A DNA stretch of 64,000 nucleotides from Pandoraea anhela (GTDB lineage Bacteria; Pseudomonadota; Gammaproteobacteria; Burkholderiales; Burkholderiaceae): NCBI RefSeq assembly GCF_902459655.1, contig NZ_CABPSB010000011.1:62001-126000 (forward strand), read 5' to 3'. Positions 52,608-61,619 of this stretch are shown in pieces (position 1 is the first letter of the stretch; each line of letters begins with the position of its first letter). The position numbers and the translations under genes are program-made. Below the pieces are notes generated by a model, which was given only the letters and a program-made list of their open reading frames with translations, searched no databases and had not been told where the DNA came from.

Positions 52608-53573
52608 TCAGGCGGCGGAGACAGTCGGGCGGGGCGCGACGGATTGCGCGGCGTTCGTGCGCAAAAGATACTCCCACAAGCGTTCTGCGCTGTCGCTCAG
52701 CGCTCCGGTGCGTCTCGCGATGGTGACGTCCATCGAAATATCGAGCTGTCTCGAACTTGCCGCGACCAGCCGACCGGCTTGCAGATCGGCCTCCACCATT
52801 CTTTTCGGCAGCCAGGCAACGCCGAGTCCCGCGAGCGCCATCGACCTCACACCGTCGGCCACGGAGTTCTCATGGCGACGCCTGAACATCGGCAGTCCTG
52901 TCGTGTTGACGAGATTGGCGTCCAGTGCCCAGGACAGTGAACAAGCCTCGTCGTATCCGAGCAGCGACACCGATGTCGTGGTGCCGACATCCAGGCTGTG
53001 CAACGGCATGCCACGGGCGTCCGGTGCGCTCACCGGAGTGAGACGCTCCGTGCCGAGGGTGAGCATCGTGTACGCGGTGCGGTCGAGCGATGCCTGCACT
53101 TTACCGAGCACGCCGCGCGCTTCGTCGCAGAGAAACACGAGGAAGTCGTCTTCGCCGGCGTCCAGCCCGGCGATGCAGGCGCCCAGATGGTCCGAGGTGA
53201 CTGAAAATCGGGTGTTCTGAAACGGCTCGCTGAGCAGCGGAAACCAGGAAGTGAAGAAGAGCCCCGACATGATGTGCGGCGCGGTGAAGCGAATCTGCTC
53301 GCGTCTGCCGGCGACTTCCGCATGGACCGCTTTGCGTACGCTCTCGAGCGCGGTGACGGCATCGGCCGAAATGGGCAACAAGCGCTGTCCGACCTCCGTC
53401 AGCTCGATGCCGTTTGCCGATCTGACCAACACCGGCGCACCCAGCCAGATTTCCAGCGCCTGAATACGTCGGCTCAGCCCGGACGTAGAGACATGGCATT
53501 GCTCGGCGGCACGGCCGAAATGCTTGAGTCTTGCGAGGACGAGAAAGTCCTTCAGGCACTGAATGTCCAACAC
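52608..53573 (-). CDS. LysR-family regulator
   Basis: A 321-residue LTTR: MLDIQCLKDFLVLARLKHFGRAAEQCHVSTSGLSRRIQALEIWLG is the DNA-binding part, followed by a periplasmic-binding-like effector domain. It is in the same direction as, and 168 bp upstream of, the DapA-family gene. It is also divergent from the DctA-type symporter, with 298 bp between them. It is a candidate regulator for both. Confidence 0.93.
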   Translation of the reverse strand: MLDIQCLKDFLVLARLKHFGRAAEQCHVSTSGLSRRIQALEIWLGAPVLVRSANGIELTEVGQRLLPISADAVTALESVRKAVHAEVAGRREQIRFTAPHIMSGLFFTSWFPLLSEPFQNTRFSVTSDHLGACIAGLDAGEDDFLVFLCDEARGVLGKVQASLDRTAYTMLTLGTERLTPVSAPDARGMPLHSLDVGTTTSVSLLGYDEACSLSWALDANLVNTTGLPMFRRRHENSVADGVRSMALAGLGVAWLPKRMVEADLQAGRLVAASSRQLDISMDVTIARRTGALSDSAERLWEYLLRTNAAQSVAPRPTVSAA

Positions 53574-53871
53574 GATTTTGCTCCGTATCCTGCTCCGTAT
53601 CGGGACCCCGATTCGTCTTCACGGACGACGCCCATTCTACTGCGTTATCCCGCCCGAGATCGGCGCGCGGGCGGACTGGCCAATGACAGTTTGGCAACGC
53701 CGGATTTTTTTCTCGCAACGCTTGCCGTACGGGCAATCGGAATAATTGCCTCGCAGGTTGCGGAACGCGATGCGCATCGAAATGCCGCGTCGCCTTGTGC
53801 CGCAGGCTGCCACGAGAAAAGACTTTGTCCGAACACTTGCAGCATGCGCTGCCGCCTTTCCGGGAGACACG
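53574..53871. promoter_or_regulatory. Divergent region between LysR and DctA-type genes
   Basis: This 298-bp region contains the inverted repeat GGCAAT-N7-ATTGCC (53732-53737 and 53745-53750), with a further TTGCC just upstream (53722). These are possible LysR sites. No clear sigma-70 hexamers were picked out. Confidence 0.35.
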
Positions 53872-55200
53872 ATGAAAACCTTATCTCAACCGCAGGACAG
53901 CCGCGAGGGGCGGCGCAGCCTCAGGATCGGGCTGGCGTGGCAAATCGTGATCGGTCTGTTCGTCGGCGTTGTCGTCGGACTTGGACTCAATCACGCCCCC
54001 GAGGTCAGGGACGCCGCGATTGCCGGCTTTTTGCAGCCCGCCGGCGACATTTTCGTCAAACTGGTGAAGATGGTCGTGGTACCCATCGTATTTACCAGCA
54101 TGGCGATCGGGGTGGCCGGCGTGGGCGACGGTAAATCGCTCGGTCGCATCGGCCTGAAGACCCTGGTGTATTTCGAGCTGATCACGACCCTCGCGATCGT
54201 CATCGGCCTGCTCGTCGGCAATCTGACGCAGCCCGGGGTGGGCATGGACATGGCAAGTCTGGGCCATGCCGATATGTCCGCGGTGGCGAACACCAGCAAG
54301 AGTCTGCACCAGCAGCATGGATTCATGTCGATCGTCGTGTCCGTTATCCCGGATAACATCTTCGCTTCGATGGCGCGCGGCGATCTGCTGCCGGTCATCG
54401 TCTTTTCGATTCTCTTCGGCATCGGTTTGCAATCGTTGCCCGACGGGGTGAGCGCTCCGGTGATCGCGGCGCTCCGGGGCATCGCCGAGGCCATGTTCAA
54501 GGTGACGAACCTCGTGATGCGCTACGCGCCGGTCGGTGTTTGTGCGCTGATCGCCGTGACGGTCGCGACATTCGGGTTTTCCTCTCTGCTGCCGCTCGTC
54601 AAACTCGTCGTCATCACGTACCTTGCGCTTCTGTTTTTCGGTATTGTCGTGCTGGGCCTGGTCGCGCGGGTTTTCGGGTTCAGTATCTTTCGACTGATGC
54701 GGGTGATCCGCGACGAACTCATCATCGCGTTCTCGACGTGCAGTTCGGCGTCGGTGATGCCTCAGATCATGAAGAAGGTCGAGGATCTGGGCGTGCCGAA
54801 GCGCGTCACGACGTTCGTGGTCCCGACCGGCTACAGCTTCAATCTCGATGGCGCGTCGATTTATCTCGGCATCGGCACGTTGTTCGTCGCGCAACTGTAT
54901 GGCATCCATCTGGGGTGGCAGGAGCAGATCTTGCTGACGCTGACGATGGCGATGACTTCCAAGGGCGCGGCGGGCGTGCCGGGATTCATGCTCGTCATTC
55001 TGCTCGTGACGCTCTCGAGCGCCGGATTGCCGATCGAGGGCCTGGCGTTCATTGCCGGCGTGGACCGGTTGATGGATATGGGGCGCACAACGTTGAACGT
55101 GCTGGGTAACGCGCTGGCGCCGCTGATCGTCTCGAAATGGGAAGGGGTCTATCGCGCGCCTGTGTCGGCGGGTGTCAGTGCACAGGCGCGGGACCGATGA
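53872..55200 (+). CDS. Dicarboxylate/amino acid:cation symporter, DctA/GltP family
   Basis: A 442-residue SDF-family (DAACS) membrane transporter. Conserved parts are the hairpin serine region FSTCSSASVMPQIMKKVEDLG (HP1), GYSFNLDGASIYLGIGTLFVAQ (TM7, N-x-DG motif) and SKGAAGVPG (HP2). It imports C4-dicarboxylates, glutamate or aspartate with H+ or Na+. The ATG at 53872 has CGGGAG 10 bases upstream; an in-frame extension to 53746 is not part of the family. It converges on the MFS gene with only 18 bp between stops. Confidence 0.94.
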   Translation: MKTLSQPQDSREGRRSLRIGLAWQIVIGLFVGVVVGLGLNHAPEVRDAAIAGFLQPAGDIFVKLVKMVVVPIVFTSMAIGVAGVGDGKSLGRIGLKTLVYFELITTLAIVIGLLVGNLTQPGVGMDMASLGHADMSAVANTSKSLHQQHGFMSIVVSVIPDNIFASMARGDLLPVIVFSILFGIGLQSLPDGVSAPVIAALRGIAEAMFKVTNLVMRYAPVGVCALIAVTVATFGFSSLLPLVKLVVITYLALLFFGIVVLGLVARVFGFSIFRLMRVIRDELIIAFSTCSSASVMPQIMKKVEDLGVPKRVTTFVVPTGYSFNLDGASIYLGIGTLFVAQLYGIHLGWQEQILLTLTMAMTSKGAAGVPGFMLVILLVTLSSAGLPIEGLAFIAGVDRLMDMGRTTLNVLGNALAPLIVSKWEGVYRAPVSAGVSAQARDR

Positions 55201-55218
55201 ACGGTGGGGGGCGGCGCG

Positions 55219-56685
55219 TTATCGCGGATTGAGTTCGTCCTGACTGCGTCGCATGGTCGTCGGGCCGAGCCACCTCACGGTAATCGCGACAATGCAAAGC
55301 GCCAGCGAGATGACGCCGAACATGACGCCCGCACCGTAATTGACCAGCACGGGGATGAGGAGGAACGGCAGCGCGCCGCTGACGATTCTCGATAGCGCGT
55401 AGGTGCTGCCCACGGCCGTCGATTTGATCTCCGAGGGGAATATCTCGGCCTGATAGACGTGATAGGCGTTGCTGAACACATTGGACGCACAGGTGGTCGC
55501 AACGCCGAACAGGACGATCAGAAAGTTGGTCGGCGCATAGGCGAAGCACAAGCCGAACACGGCGATCGACATTACCGCAAAGATCACCAGACTGCGCCGC
55601 TCGAAGTGCTTGAGTAGCGGGATCGAGAGCAGCGAGCCGAGCGGGTAGCCGAGAAAGGACAATGCCATGAACAGCGTGCCATCCGTGACGGTATAGCCGC
55701 GACTCTTGAGCACGACGTTCGCGAGCGTGCCGAACCCGTAGTAGCCGAACGCCTGAAACAGATGGAACACGACGAGCATGCCGTAGCGCGAGCGGTAGGG
55801 CGCTCGTCGCAGCAAAGCGATGCGTTCGCCGAAACCCAGCGCTTTCACGCCGGCGCTGCTGTCAGCCACATGTTCGGGCAAGCCGACTTGCGAGCCGGCA
55901 GCGAAGCGGCGAAGTTCCCGCAAGGCTTCACTCGTGCGTCCGCGCGACGCCAGCCAGCGCGGACTCTCCGGCAGCTTGTGTTTCGTGAGCAGCACGATCA
56001 CCGCGCCAAGGCTACCGATGGCGAGCATCACGCGCCAACCGTCGACGCCTTCGACCCTGGCGCCGTTCAGATAGAACGCCAGGAAGCCGACGAACGGGAC
56101 GGCAAGGTATGAGCCTGTGTATGCCCAGGCGGCGAGCCGGCCGCGACGATCTTTCGGCAGGATCTCCGACAGATAACTGTCGGCAATCGGATATACGGCG
56201 CCGACGCCGATGCCGGTCAGGAAGCGGCTTAGCACGAGCATTGTCGCGTTCGTGGAAAATGCCCCGAGCAACGAAAACGCGCTGTACCACGTCAGATTGA
56301 AAATGAGCGCGTTGCGTCGGCCGATCTTGTCCGACAAACTCCCGAATACCGACGCGCCGAAGAACATGCCGACGAACGCCGACGCCAGAAGCAGTTTGAA
56401 ATCGAGCGTATCCCGGCTGATACCGAAGGTTTGCTGGAGAGCCACGCCAATCGAGCTGACGAGAAAAATCTCGTACATGTCGAAAAAGAGCGTGACGCCG
56501 ATAATGCCGATGGCGAACCAGTGCGCTTTGCCGACCGGGAGCGCATCGAGAAGCTGTCCGATGGTCGGTGCGGTTCCGGTCGGCGCAGCCGCTGAAGGTG
56601 AGGGGGCCTCCCGGGAAAGGCCGAAAGCGCTGCTTGCGGCGGCATTGGCAGCGAGCGCTTGCGCGCCGGTGCGGATTGTCTCCAT
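55219..56685 (-). CDS. MFS transporter, sugar/aromatic-acid:H+ symporter type
   Basis: A 488-residue carrier with about 12 membrane segments and a ~50-residue soluble N-terminus. FFDMYEIFLVSSIGVALQ, FGSLSDKIGRRNAL and ADSYLSEILPKDRRGRLAAW are typical of the sugar porter/AAHS group. The ATG at 56685 has GTGGAG just upstream; the further in-frame start at 56784 has none. It is divergent from the LysR gene at 57084. The substrate is unknown. Confidence 0.88.
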   Translation of the reverse strand: METIRTGAQALAANAAASSAFGLSREAPSPSAAAPTGTAPTIGQLLDALPVGKAHWFAIGIIGVTLFFDMYEIFLVSSIGVALQQTFGISRDTLDFKLLLASAFVGMFFGASVFGSLSDKIGRRNALIFNLTWYSAFSLLGAFSTNATMLVLSRFLTGIGVGAVYPIADSYLSEILPKDRRGRLAAWAYTGSYLAVPFVGFLAFYLNGARVEGVDGWRVMLAIGSLGAVIVLLTKHKLPESPRWLASRGRTSEALRELRRFAAGSQVGLPEHVADSSAGVKALGFGERIALLRRAPYRSRYGMLVVFHLFQAFGYYGFGTLANVVLKSRGYTVTDGTLFMALSFLGYPLGSLLSIPLLKHFERRSLVIFAVMSIAVFGLCFAYAPTNFLIVLFGVATTCASNVFSNAYHVYQAEIFPSEIKSTAVGSTYALSRIVSGALPFLLIPVLVNYGAGVMFGVISLALCIVAITVRWLGPTTMRRSQDELNPR

Positions 56686-57083
56686 GATGTCTCCACTGCA
56701 TTCGAGTTGTTGTAGACGCTTCGGGGCGCCGGCCGGGGGTACGGCTGTCGTATCCGGCGAGTGCTTCACGATGGCTGCGCGCAAACGTCTGTCATCCCCT
56801 CGGCTGCGTTACCACCTGGGAGGCGCGCGACGTTTGCAATGCGGCTAGCCTGGATGTTGTCCGACTTGTGAAATGCGGGAAATTGATCGATGCTCAACCG
56901 TCGTTTCCGATGTGGAAAGCCTGTGATCCTTGTCTCAGGGTAAAGTCGGGGGCGGCAGTGCGCGGTGGCCGGTGCGGCGCGCTCGCCGGTGCTGCCTGCC
57001 GCTTGCGGCCGAGATGGATGGAAAATGGAAAGCGGATCGACATTGGCGTCGAATCGGCAAGAAAACAGCAGGAAATCAGCGAA
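56686..57083. other. Divergent region between MFS and LysR genes
   Basis: This 398-bp region has no convincing gene. In-frame extensions of both neighbours (to 56784 and 56868) lack ribosome sites and family similarity. A small inverted repeat TTTCC-N5-GGAAA lies near 56908. Promoters of both genes are presumably here. Confidence 0.4.
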
Positions 57084-57992
57084 ATGGCGAATCCCACTCA
57101 CTTCGATCTCCGATCGTTGCGCGTTTTCATCAAGGTGGCCGAAACCGGGAGCCTGACGCAGGCCGCAACGCAAAGCCAGCTCACACTCTCTGCGGTCAGC
57201 AAGCGTGTCGCGGAACTGGAGGGGACGGCGGGATGTGCGCTGCTGATCCGGGGGGCCAGAGGCGTGACGCTCACGAGCGCCGGACATGCGCTGCATCACC
57301 ACGCCAGGATGGTGCTCGATGCCGTCAGCCGAATGGCAAGCGACGTCGGGGACTACGCCATCGGCGTGAAAGGACACGTTCGCGTGTGGGCCAACACATC
57401 GTCGATCGTCCAGTTTCTGCCGTGCGATCTGAGTCGCTTCCTCGGGGCGAATCCGAGCGTCAAGATATCGCTGGAAGAGCGCTTGAGCCACGAGATCGTG
57501 TCGGCAGTGTCGGCCGGACATGCGGATCTGGGCATTTTCGCTGAAGACAATCGTACGTCGTCGCTTGATGTACGCCATTACCGGTCGGATCAACTGGTGT
57601 TGCTCGTGCCTGCTGGGCATCCGCTGGCGGGCTTGCCGCGTGTGGCGTTCGCGCAGACGCTGGCGTATGAATACGTCGGCCTGAACGAGGGGAGTTCGTT
57701 GCTGGCCCGGATGCGCCAGGAAGCGCTCAGTGCGGAAGGTGTGCTGAAGTTGCGAATTCAGGTGAGCAGCTTCGACGGCATTTGTCGCATGATCGAGTCG
57801 GGGCTGGGTGTCGGGATACTCCCGCTCGGCGCCGTGCGTAACGAACTGCGCTCCGCAGGACTGGCGACGGTGGAGCTCACCGACGCCTGGGCGCACCGCA
57901 ACCTTTGCATCGGCACGTCGATGGCGGCGGCGTGCACGCCGGAGACGCTTCGACTGCTGGACTTTCTGACCGCGCCGCGCGAGGACGGTTGA
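57084..57992 (+). CDS. LysR-family regulator
   Basis: A 302-residue LTTR: FDLRSLRVFIKVAETGSLTQAATQSQLTLSAVSKRVAELEGTAG is the DNA-binding part, followed by an effector domain (VWANTSSIVQFLPCDLSRFLGANPSVKISLEERLS). The ATG at 57084 gives the normal LTTR start and has AGGA 11 bases upstream. It is divergent from the MFS gene and probably regulates it. Confidence 0.92.
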   Translation: MANPTHFDLRSLRVFIKVAETGSLTQAATQSQLTLSAVSKRVAELEGTAGCALLIRGARGVTLTSAGHALHHHARMVLDAVSRMASDVGDYAIGVKGHVRVWANTSSIVQFLPCDLSRFLGANPSVKISLEERLSHEIVSAVSAGHADLGIFAEDNRTSSLDVRHYRSDQLVLLVPAGHPLAGLPRVAFAQTLAYEYVGLNEGSSLLARMRQEALSAEGVLKLRIQVSSFDGICRMIESGLGVGILPLGAVRNELRSAGLATVELTDAWAHRNLCIGTSMAAACTPETLRLLDFLTAPREDG

Positions 57993-58037
57993 TACGTCGC
58001 CCTCGCGCGTGTCTGACTTCGACACCCTTCGATTGCC

Positions 58038-58070
58038 CTTGGATGGCTCTTGGATGGCTCTTGGATGGCT
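58038..58070. repeat. 11-bp tandem repeat
   Basis: CTTGGATGGCT is present three times without gaps between the stops of the LysR gene (+) and the HMG-CoA lyase gene (-). It is a simple slippage repeat. Confidence 0.8.
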
Positions 58071-58090
58071 TTTGAGGCGCCCTGGTCCGG

Positions 58091-59023
58091 TCAGTCCTGC
58101 GTGGCGGCTTGCGTCGCTTTGGTCAGGCGATGTCCGGCCTTCAGAAGGTGGCTCGGCACATCGTGCCCGATCATCTCCGGCAGACGTCGCGAGACGTTCA
58201 GCACCGACGCAAGATCGACGCCCGTGTCGATGCCATTGACCTCGAGCATGTGCACGAGGTCCTCGGTGCAGACATTGCCGGTCGCCCCCGGTGCGTACGG
58301 GCAACCCCCGATGCCGCCAAGACAGGCGTCAAAGCGTGTCACGCCGGCGTCCAGCGCCACCAGCGTGTTGGCCAACGCTATGCCCCGCGTGTTGTGGAAA
58401 TGGAACGTCAAATCGATTTCGGACGTCAGCGCAATCGCTCGGGTCGCGATGCGGCCGACCTGTCTGGGGTATGCCATGCCGGTGGTGTCGCACAGTGTGA
58501 TGCCGTCCACGCCGAGCGCGTGAAACTTCTCGACCCAGGCGAAAACGTCGTCCTCTTCGATGTCGCCTTCCATCGGGCAGCCGAAGACAGTGGATAGGGA
58601 AACGTTGATGCGGCTTGTGGTGGATTTCACCGCCGATATCACGTCGCGAAGCTGGACGAACGATTCCTCACGACTCATGCGAAGGTTCGCCCGATTGTGG
58701 CTTTCGCTCACCGACATCACCACGTTGATCTCGTCGATCTGACATTCCATGGCGCGCAAGGCCCCGCGCATGTTCGGCACCAGCGCCGTGTAGACGACGT
58801 TGGGGTTTCGCTTGATGCGATGCATGACGGCTTCTGCATCTCGCAGCGCCGGGATCGCCCTGGGAGAGGTGAAGGAGGTGACTTCGATCTTCGAGAATCC
58901 GCATTCGCTCAAGGCATCGACCATGGCGACCTTGGCATCGGTATCGACGAAGCGGCATTCGTTCTGAAGACCGTCCCGGGGGGAGACCTCCTGAATGTGG
59001 ACTTGACGGGGGGTATGACTCAC
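58091..59023 (-). CDS. Hydroxymethylglutaryl-CoA lyase-family protein
   Basis: A 310-residue TIM-barrel lyase: SPRDGLQNE (metal and substrate Asp/Arg), VFGCPMEGDIEEDDVF, LCDTTGMAYPRQVGR, HFHNTRGIALANTLVALDAGV (metal His pair) and FDACLGGIGGCPYAPGATGNV with the G-loop catalytic Cys. It cleaves HMG-CoA or a related 3-hydroxy-acyl-CoA to acetyl-CoA plus a keto acid. The GTG at 59023 was chosen because GGAGA lies 6 bases upstream; a TTG at 59035 has no such site. It follows the class III CoA-transferase gene by 22 bp, a common pairing in which the transferase makes the CoA ester. Confidence 0.92.
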   Translation of the reverse strand: MSHTPRQVHIQEVSPRDGLQNECRFVDTDAKVAMVDALSECGFSKIEVTSFTSPRAIPALRDAEAVMHRIKRNPNVVYTALVPNMRGALRAMECQIDEINVVMSVSESHNRANLRMSREESFVQLRDVISAVKSTTSRINVSLSTVFGCPMEGDIEEDDVFAWVEKFHALGVDGITLCDTTGMAYPRQVGRIATRAIALTSEIDLTFHFHNTRGIALANTLVALDAGVTRFDACLGGIGGCPYAPGATGNVCTEDLVHMLEVNGIDTGVDLASVLNVSRRLPEMIGHDVPSHLLKAGHRLTKATQAATQD

Positions 59024-59045
59024 GGTTGTCTCCAATGAGGGGGTG

Positions 59046-60236
59046 TCAGATGATGTTTTTTGACCGGAGGTCTTCGATGTCTTGAGCGCCCAAGCCGAGC
59101 GAGGTCAGCACGGATGCCGTGTGTTGGCCCAGCGACGGTGCAAGGCTTCGCACCGCACCGGGCGATTCGGACAGCTTCGGCAGGATGCCCGGCAGCAGCA
59201 TCGGTGTCCCGTCGGCAAGCGTGCTCTCGAGCAGCATGTCGCGGGCGCGGTAATGCGGGTCGGCGGCGATGTCCGAGACGTCGTATATCTTCCCGGCGGG
59301 AATTTTTTCCTGCGCCATCGCCGAGAGCACGTGCGACAGATCTTGCCTGGCCGTCCATGCCGAGATGGCGTCGTCGATGAGGCCGACGGCGGCGACTCGG
59401 CCGTCGTTTTGCGCAAGCGCCGGATCGTTGCCGAGATCGTCGCGCCCGATCAACCGCATCAGCCGCTTGAAAATGCTGTCCCCGTTGCCTGAAATGAGTG
59501 CGTATTTGCCGTCGGCGCAGCGATAGGCATTGCTCGGGGCGATGCCCGGCAGGCTGCTGCCGGCGGCCTGCCGGATCTCGCCGGATACCGAGTACTCCGG
59601 AAGCAGACTTTCCATGACATTGAATACCGACTCGTAAAGCGCAACGTCGACCACTTGCCCCTTGCCGGAGTTTCGGTCCCGATGGTGCAGTGCGAGCAGT
59701 ACGCCAATGACGCCGTGGAGCGCCGACAGCGTGTCGCCAAGCGATACCCCGACGCGAACCGGGGTGCGCCCCGGCTCCCCCGTCAGATGCCGAATGCCGC
59801 CCATCGCCTCGCCGATCATGCCGAAGCCCGGACGATCTTTATAAGGCCCGCTCTGGCCGTATCCCGACACGCGCAACATGATCAGGCCGGGATTGACTTC
59901 GCTCAGCGCTTCCCAACCCAGGCCCCAGTTCTCCATCGTTCCCGGGCGGAAGTTCTCGATGAGGATGTCGGCATCTTCGGCCAGACGCAAGACGATCGCC
60001 TGCGCTTCGGGCTGGCGCAGATCGAGGGTGACGGATTGTTTGTTGCGCGACTGCGCCGACCACCACACGGACGTTTCGCCATGCATCATCCGCCATTTCC
60101 GAAGCGGATCGCCGACCTCGGGCGGCTCGATCTTGATCACTTCCGCGCCGAAGTCCGCAAGCATTTTTCCTGCAAAGGGACCGGCGATGAGCTGTCCCAG
60201 CTCAAGTACGCGAATTCCGGTTAGCGGGCCCGACAT
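59046..60236 (-). CDS. Class III (CaiB/BaiF) CoA-transferase
   Basis: A 396-residue enzyme: VLELGQLIAGPFAGKMLADFGAEVIKIEPP at the N-terminus, Asp168 in GVSLGDT at the position of the formyl-CoA transferase nucleophile, and the usual small domain with RARDMLLE. It transfers CoA from a donor such as succinyl-CoA to a carboxylic acid. With the HMG-CoA lyase next to it, activation and cleavage of a 3-hydroxy-3-methylglutarate-like or itaconate/citramalate-like acid is likely. AAAGGAG precedes the start. Confidence 0.92.
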   Translation of the reverse strand: MSGPLTGIRVLELGQLIAGPFAGKMLADFGAEVIKIEPPEVGDPLRKWRMMHGETSVWWSAQSRNKQSVTLDLRQPEAQAIVLRLAEDADILIENFRPGTMENWGLGWEALSEVNPGLIMLRVSGYGQSGPYKDRPGFGMIGEAMGGIRHLTGEPGRTPVRVGVSLGDTLSALHGVIGVLLALHHRDRNSGKGQVVDVALYESVFNVMESLLPEYSVSGEIRQAAGSSLPGIAPSNAYRCADGKYALISGNGDSIFKRLMRLIGRDDLGNDPALAQNDGRVAAVGLIDDAISAWTARQDLSHVLSAMAQEKIPAGKIYDVSDIAADPHYRARDMLLESTLADGTPMLLPGILPKLSESPGAVRSLAPSLGQHTASVLTSLGLGAQDIEDLRSKNII

Positions 60237-60316
60237 GACTGCTCCTTTGGGGGCGTTGATGACGTTAAGGACATTGGGGACGTTGTCAAAGTGATGGACG
60301 TTAGGACGTTAAGAAC

Positions 60317-60348
60317 GTTATTGCCGTTCGGAAGTTATTGCCGTTCGG
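60317..60348. repeat. 17-bp-period duplication across a stop codon
   Basis: GTTATTGCCGTTCGG occurs at 60317-60331 and 60334-60348. The second copy includes the last codons and stop of the M20 gene (minus strand). Several GACGTTA-type short repeats precede it from 60260. It is a recent slippage duplication that leaves the protein unchanged. Confidence 0.75.
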
Positions 60349-61612
60349 CATCGAATCCGGAGCGATCCAGTTCCAGAATGGTTTCATAGAGCACGCGGGT
60401 GCCGTCGAGCAACTGTTCGGGCGAAATCCACTCCTCGGGGCAGTGGCTACGCCCGTTCAGGCAAGGAACGAAGATCATGCCGATCGGCCCGGTCGGCGCG
60501 ACGTACACGGCATCGTGCCCCGCGCCGCTGGGCATGTTCATCGTCTCGTAGCCCAGCCGTTTCGCGGCGGTCTCGATCGCGTTCATGACGACCGGCTGGC
60601 AGTCGGTGGGTGTCGAACTGCTGACCGGGGTCATCGTGACCGAGAGACGCAGTTCGACGAGTTGCGATTCGACCTCGCGCAACAGGGCTTCCGGAAAGGC
60701 GTCCAGCACGGTGGTGCTGTCGCTGCGCACCTCCAGCATCATCTCTACCTCCCCGGGCACGGCATTGGCGACGTTCGGCGTGGCGGTAATACGCCCGATA
60801 GTGGCGACGACGTAATGCGGGTTGCCTGCGATGCGCGTGGCCAGTGCGCTCGCGCCGGTCACGAGATGCGCCGCGCCCACCAGGGCGTCGCGCCGAATGT
60901 GCATGGGCGTCGTGCCGGCGTGATCCGGTCGTCCGACTACCCTGAGGAGCACGCGACGAATACCGACGATATTGGTCACGACACCGATCGGGTATTGCCA
61001 TGTCTCCAGGACGGGGCCTTGCTCGATATGGAGTTCGACGAACGCGGCGGTGGTGCCGGGCCGGCGTAGCGGCGCGTTGAGTTGCGTGGGGTCGCCGCCG
61101 ATGCGTCGAAGGCCGTCGCGCAACGTCTCGCCCTGCGGATTGCGCAGGGCAAGCATGTCTTGGGAGAGCAAGCCGGAAAATCCCCGGCTCCCGATACACG
61201 ACACGCCGTAATCGCTCGGCTCTTCGGAGAGGAAGTCGATCAGCTCGAACGGATGGTGTAGGCGAACGTTCTGCTCGTGCAGCGTCTGCGCGACTTCGAG
61301 CCCGGCAATCACGCCGAGAATGCCGTCGAAACGTCCACCGGACACGACCGTGTCGCAATGCGAGCCGGTGATGATCGGCGCAAGGGCAGGGGTGGTGCCT
61401 TCCCGGCGTCCGATGAGATTGCCTGCGGCGTCCTGCTGTACGCGAAGCCCTGCGGCCGTGAATTCGTCCTGCAGCCAGGCGCGTGCGCGTTCGAATTCAG
61501 GGGAGAAGGCACGGCGTGTCCAGGGGAGGTCGCTGCGCGTGAACTCGGCAAGCTTCTCGATTCTGGCGTTGAGGCGATCCGTGTTGATGGCGGGGGCGCT
61601 ACGATTTTGCAT
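60335..61612 (-). CDS. M20-family Zn amidase (N-carbamoyl amino acid hydrolase/allantoate amidohydrolase type)
   Basis: A 425-residue di-zinc hydrolase: GSHCDTVVSGGRFDG (first His and bridging Asp), DFLSEEPSDYGVSCIGSRGFSG (Glu base and Glu ligand), VELHIEQGPVLE (His) and SGAGHDAVYVAP (last His). Family members remove carbamoyl or ureido groups: L-N-carbamoylase, beta-ureidopropionase and allantoate amidohydrolase. It is directly preceded (7 bp) by the cyclic amidohydrolase gene, as in hydantoin or pyrimidine degradation, where a ring-opened carbamoyl compound is passed on. Confidence 0.92.
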   Translation of the reverse strand: MQNRSAPAINTDRLNARIEKLAEFTRSDLPWTRRAFSPEFERARAWLQDEFTAAGLRVQQDAAGNLIGRREGTTPALAPIITGSHCDTVVSGGRFDGILGVIAGLEVAQTLHEQNVRLHHPFELIDFLSEEPSDYGVSCIGSRGFSGLLSQDMLALRNPQGETLRDGLRRIGGDPTQLNAPLRRPGTTAAFVELHIEQGPVLETWQYPIGVVTNIVGIRRVLLRVVGRPDHAGTTPMHIRRDALVGAAHLVTGASALATRIAGNPHYVVATIGRITATPNVANAVPGEVEMMLEVRSDSTTVLDAFPEALLREVESQLVELRLSVTMTPVSSSTPTDCQPVVMNAIETAAKRLGYETMNMPSGAGHDAVYVAPTGPIGMIFVPCLNGRSHCPEEWISPEQLLDGTRVLYETILELDRSGFDAERQ

Positions 61613-61619
61613 GATGGCG

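Noticed and set aside
56766-58304. 512-codon open frame on the minus strand
   Set aside because: Antisense to the LysR gene 57084-57992; low-complexity Arg/His/Gln-rich translation and no ribosome site.
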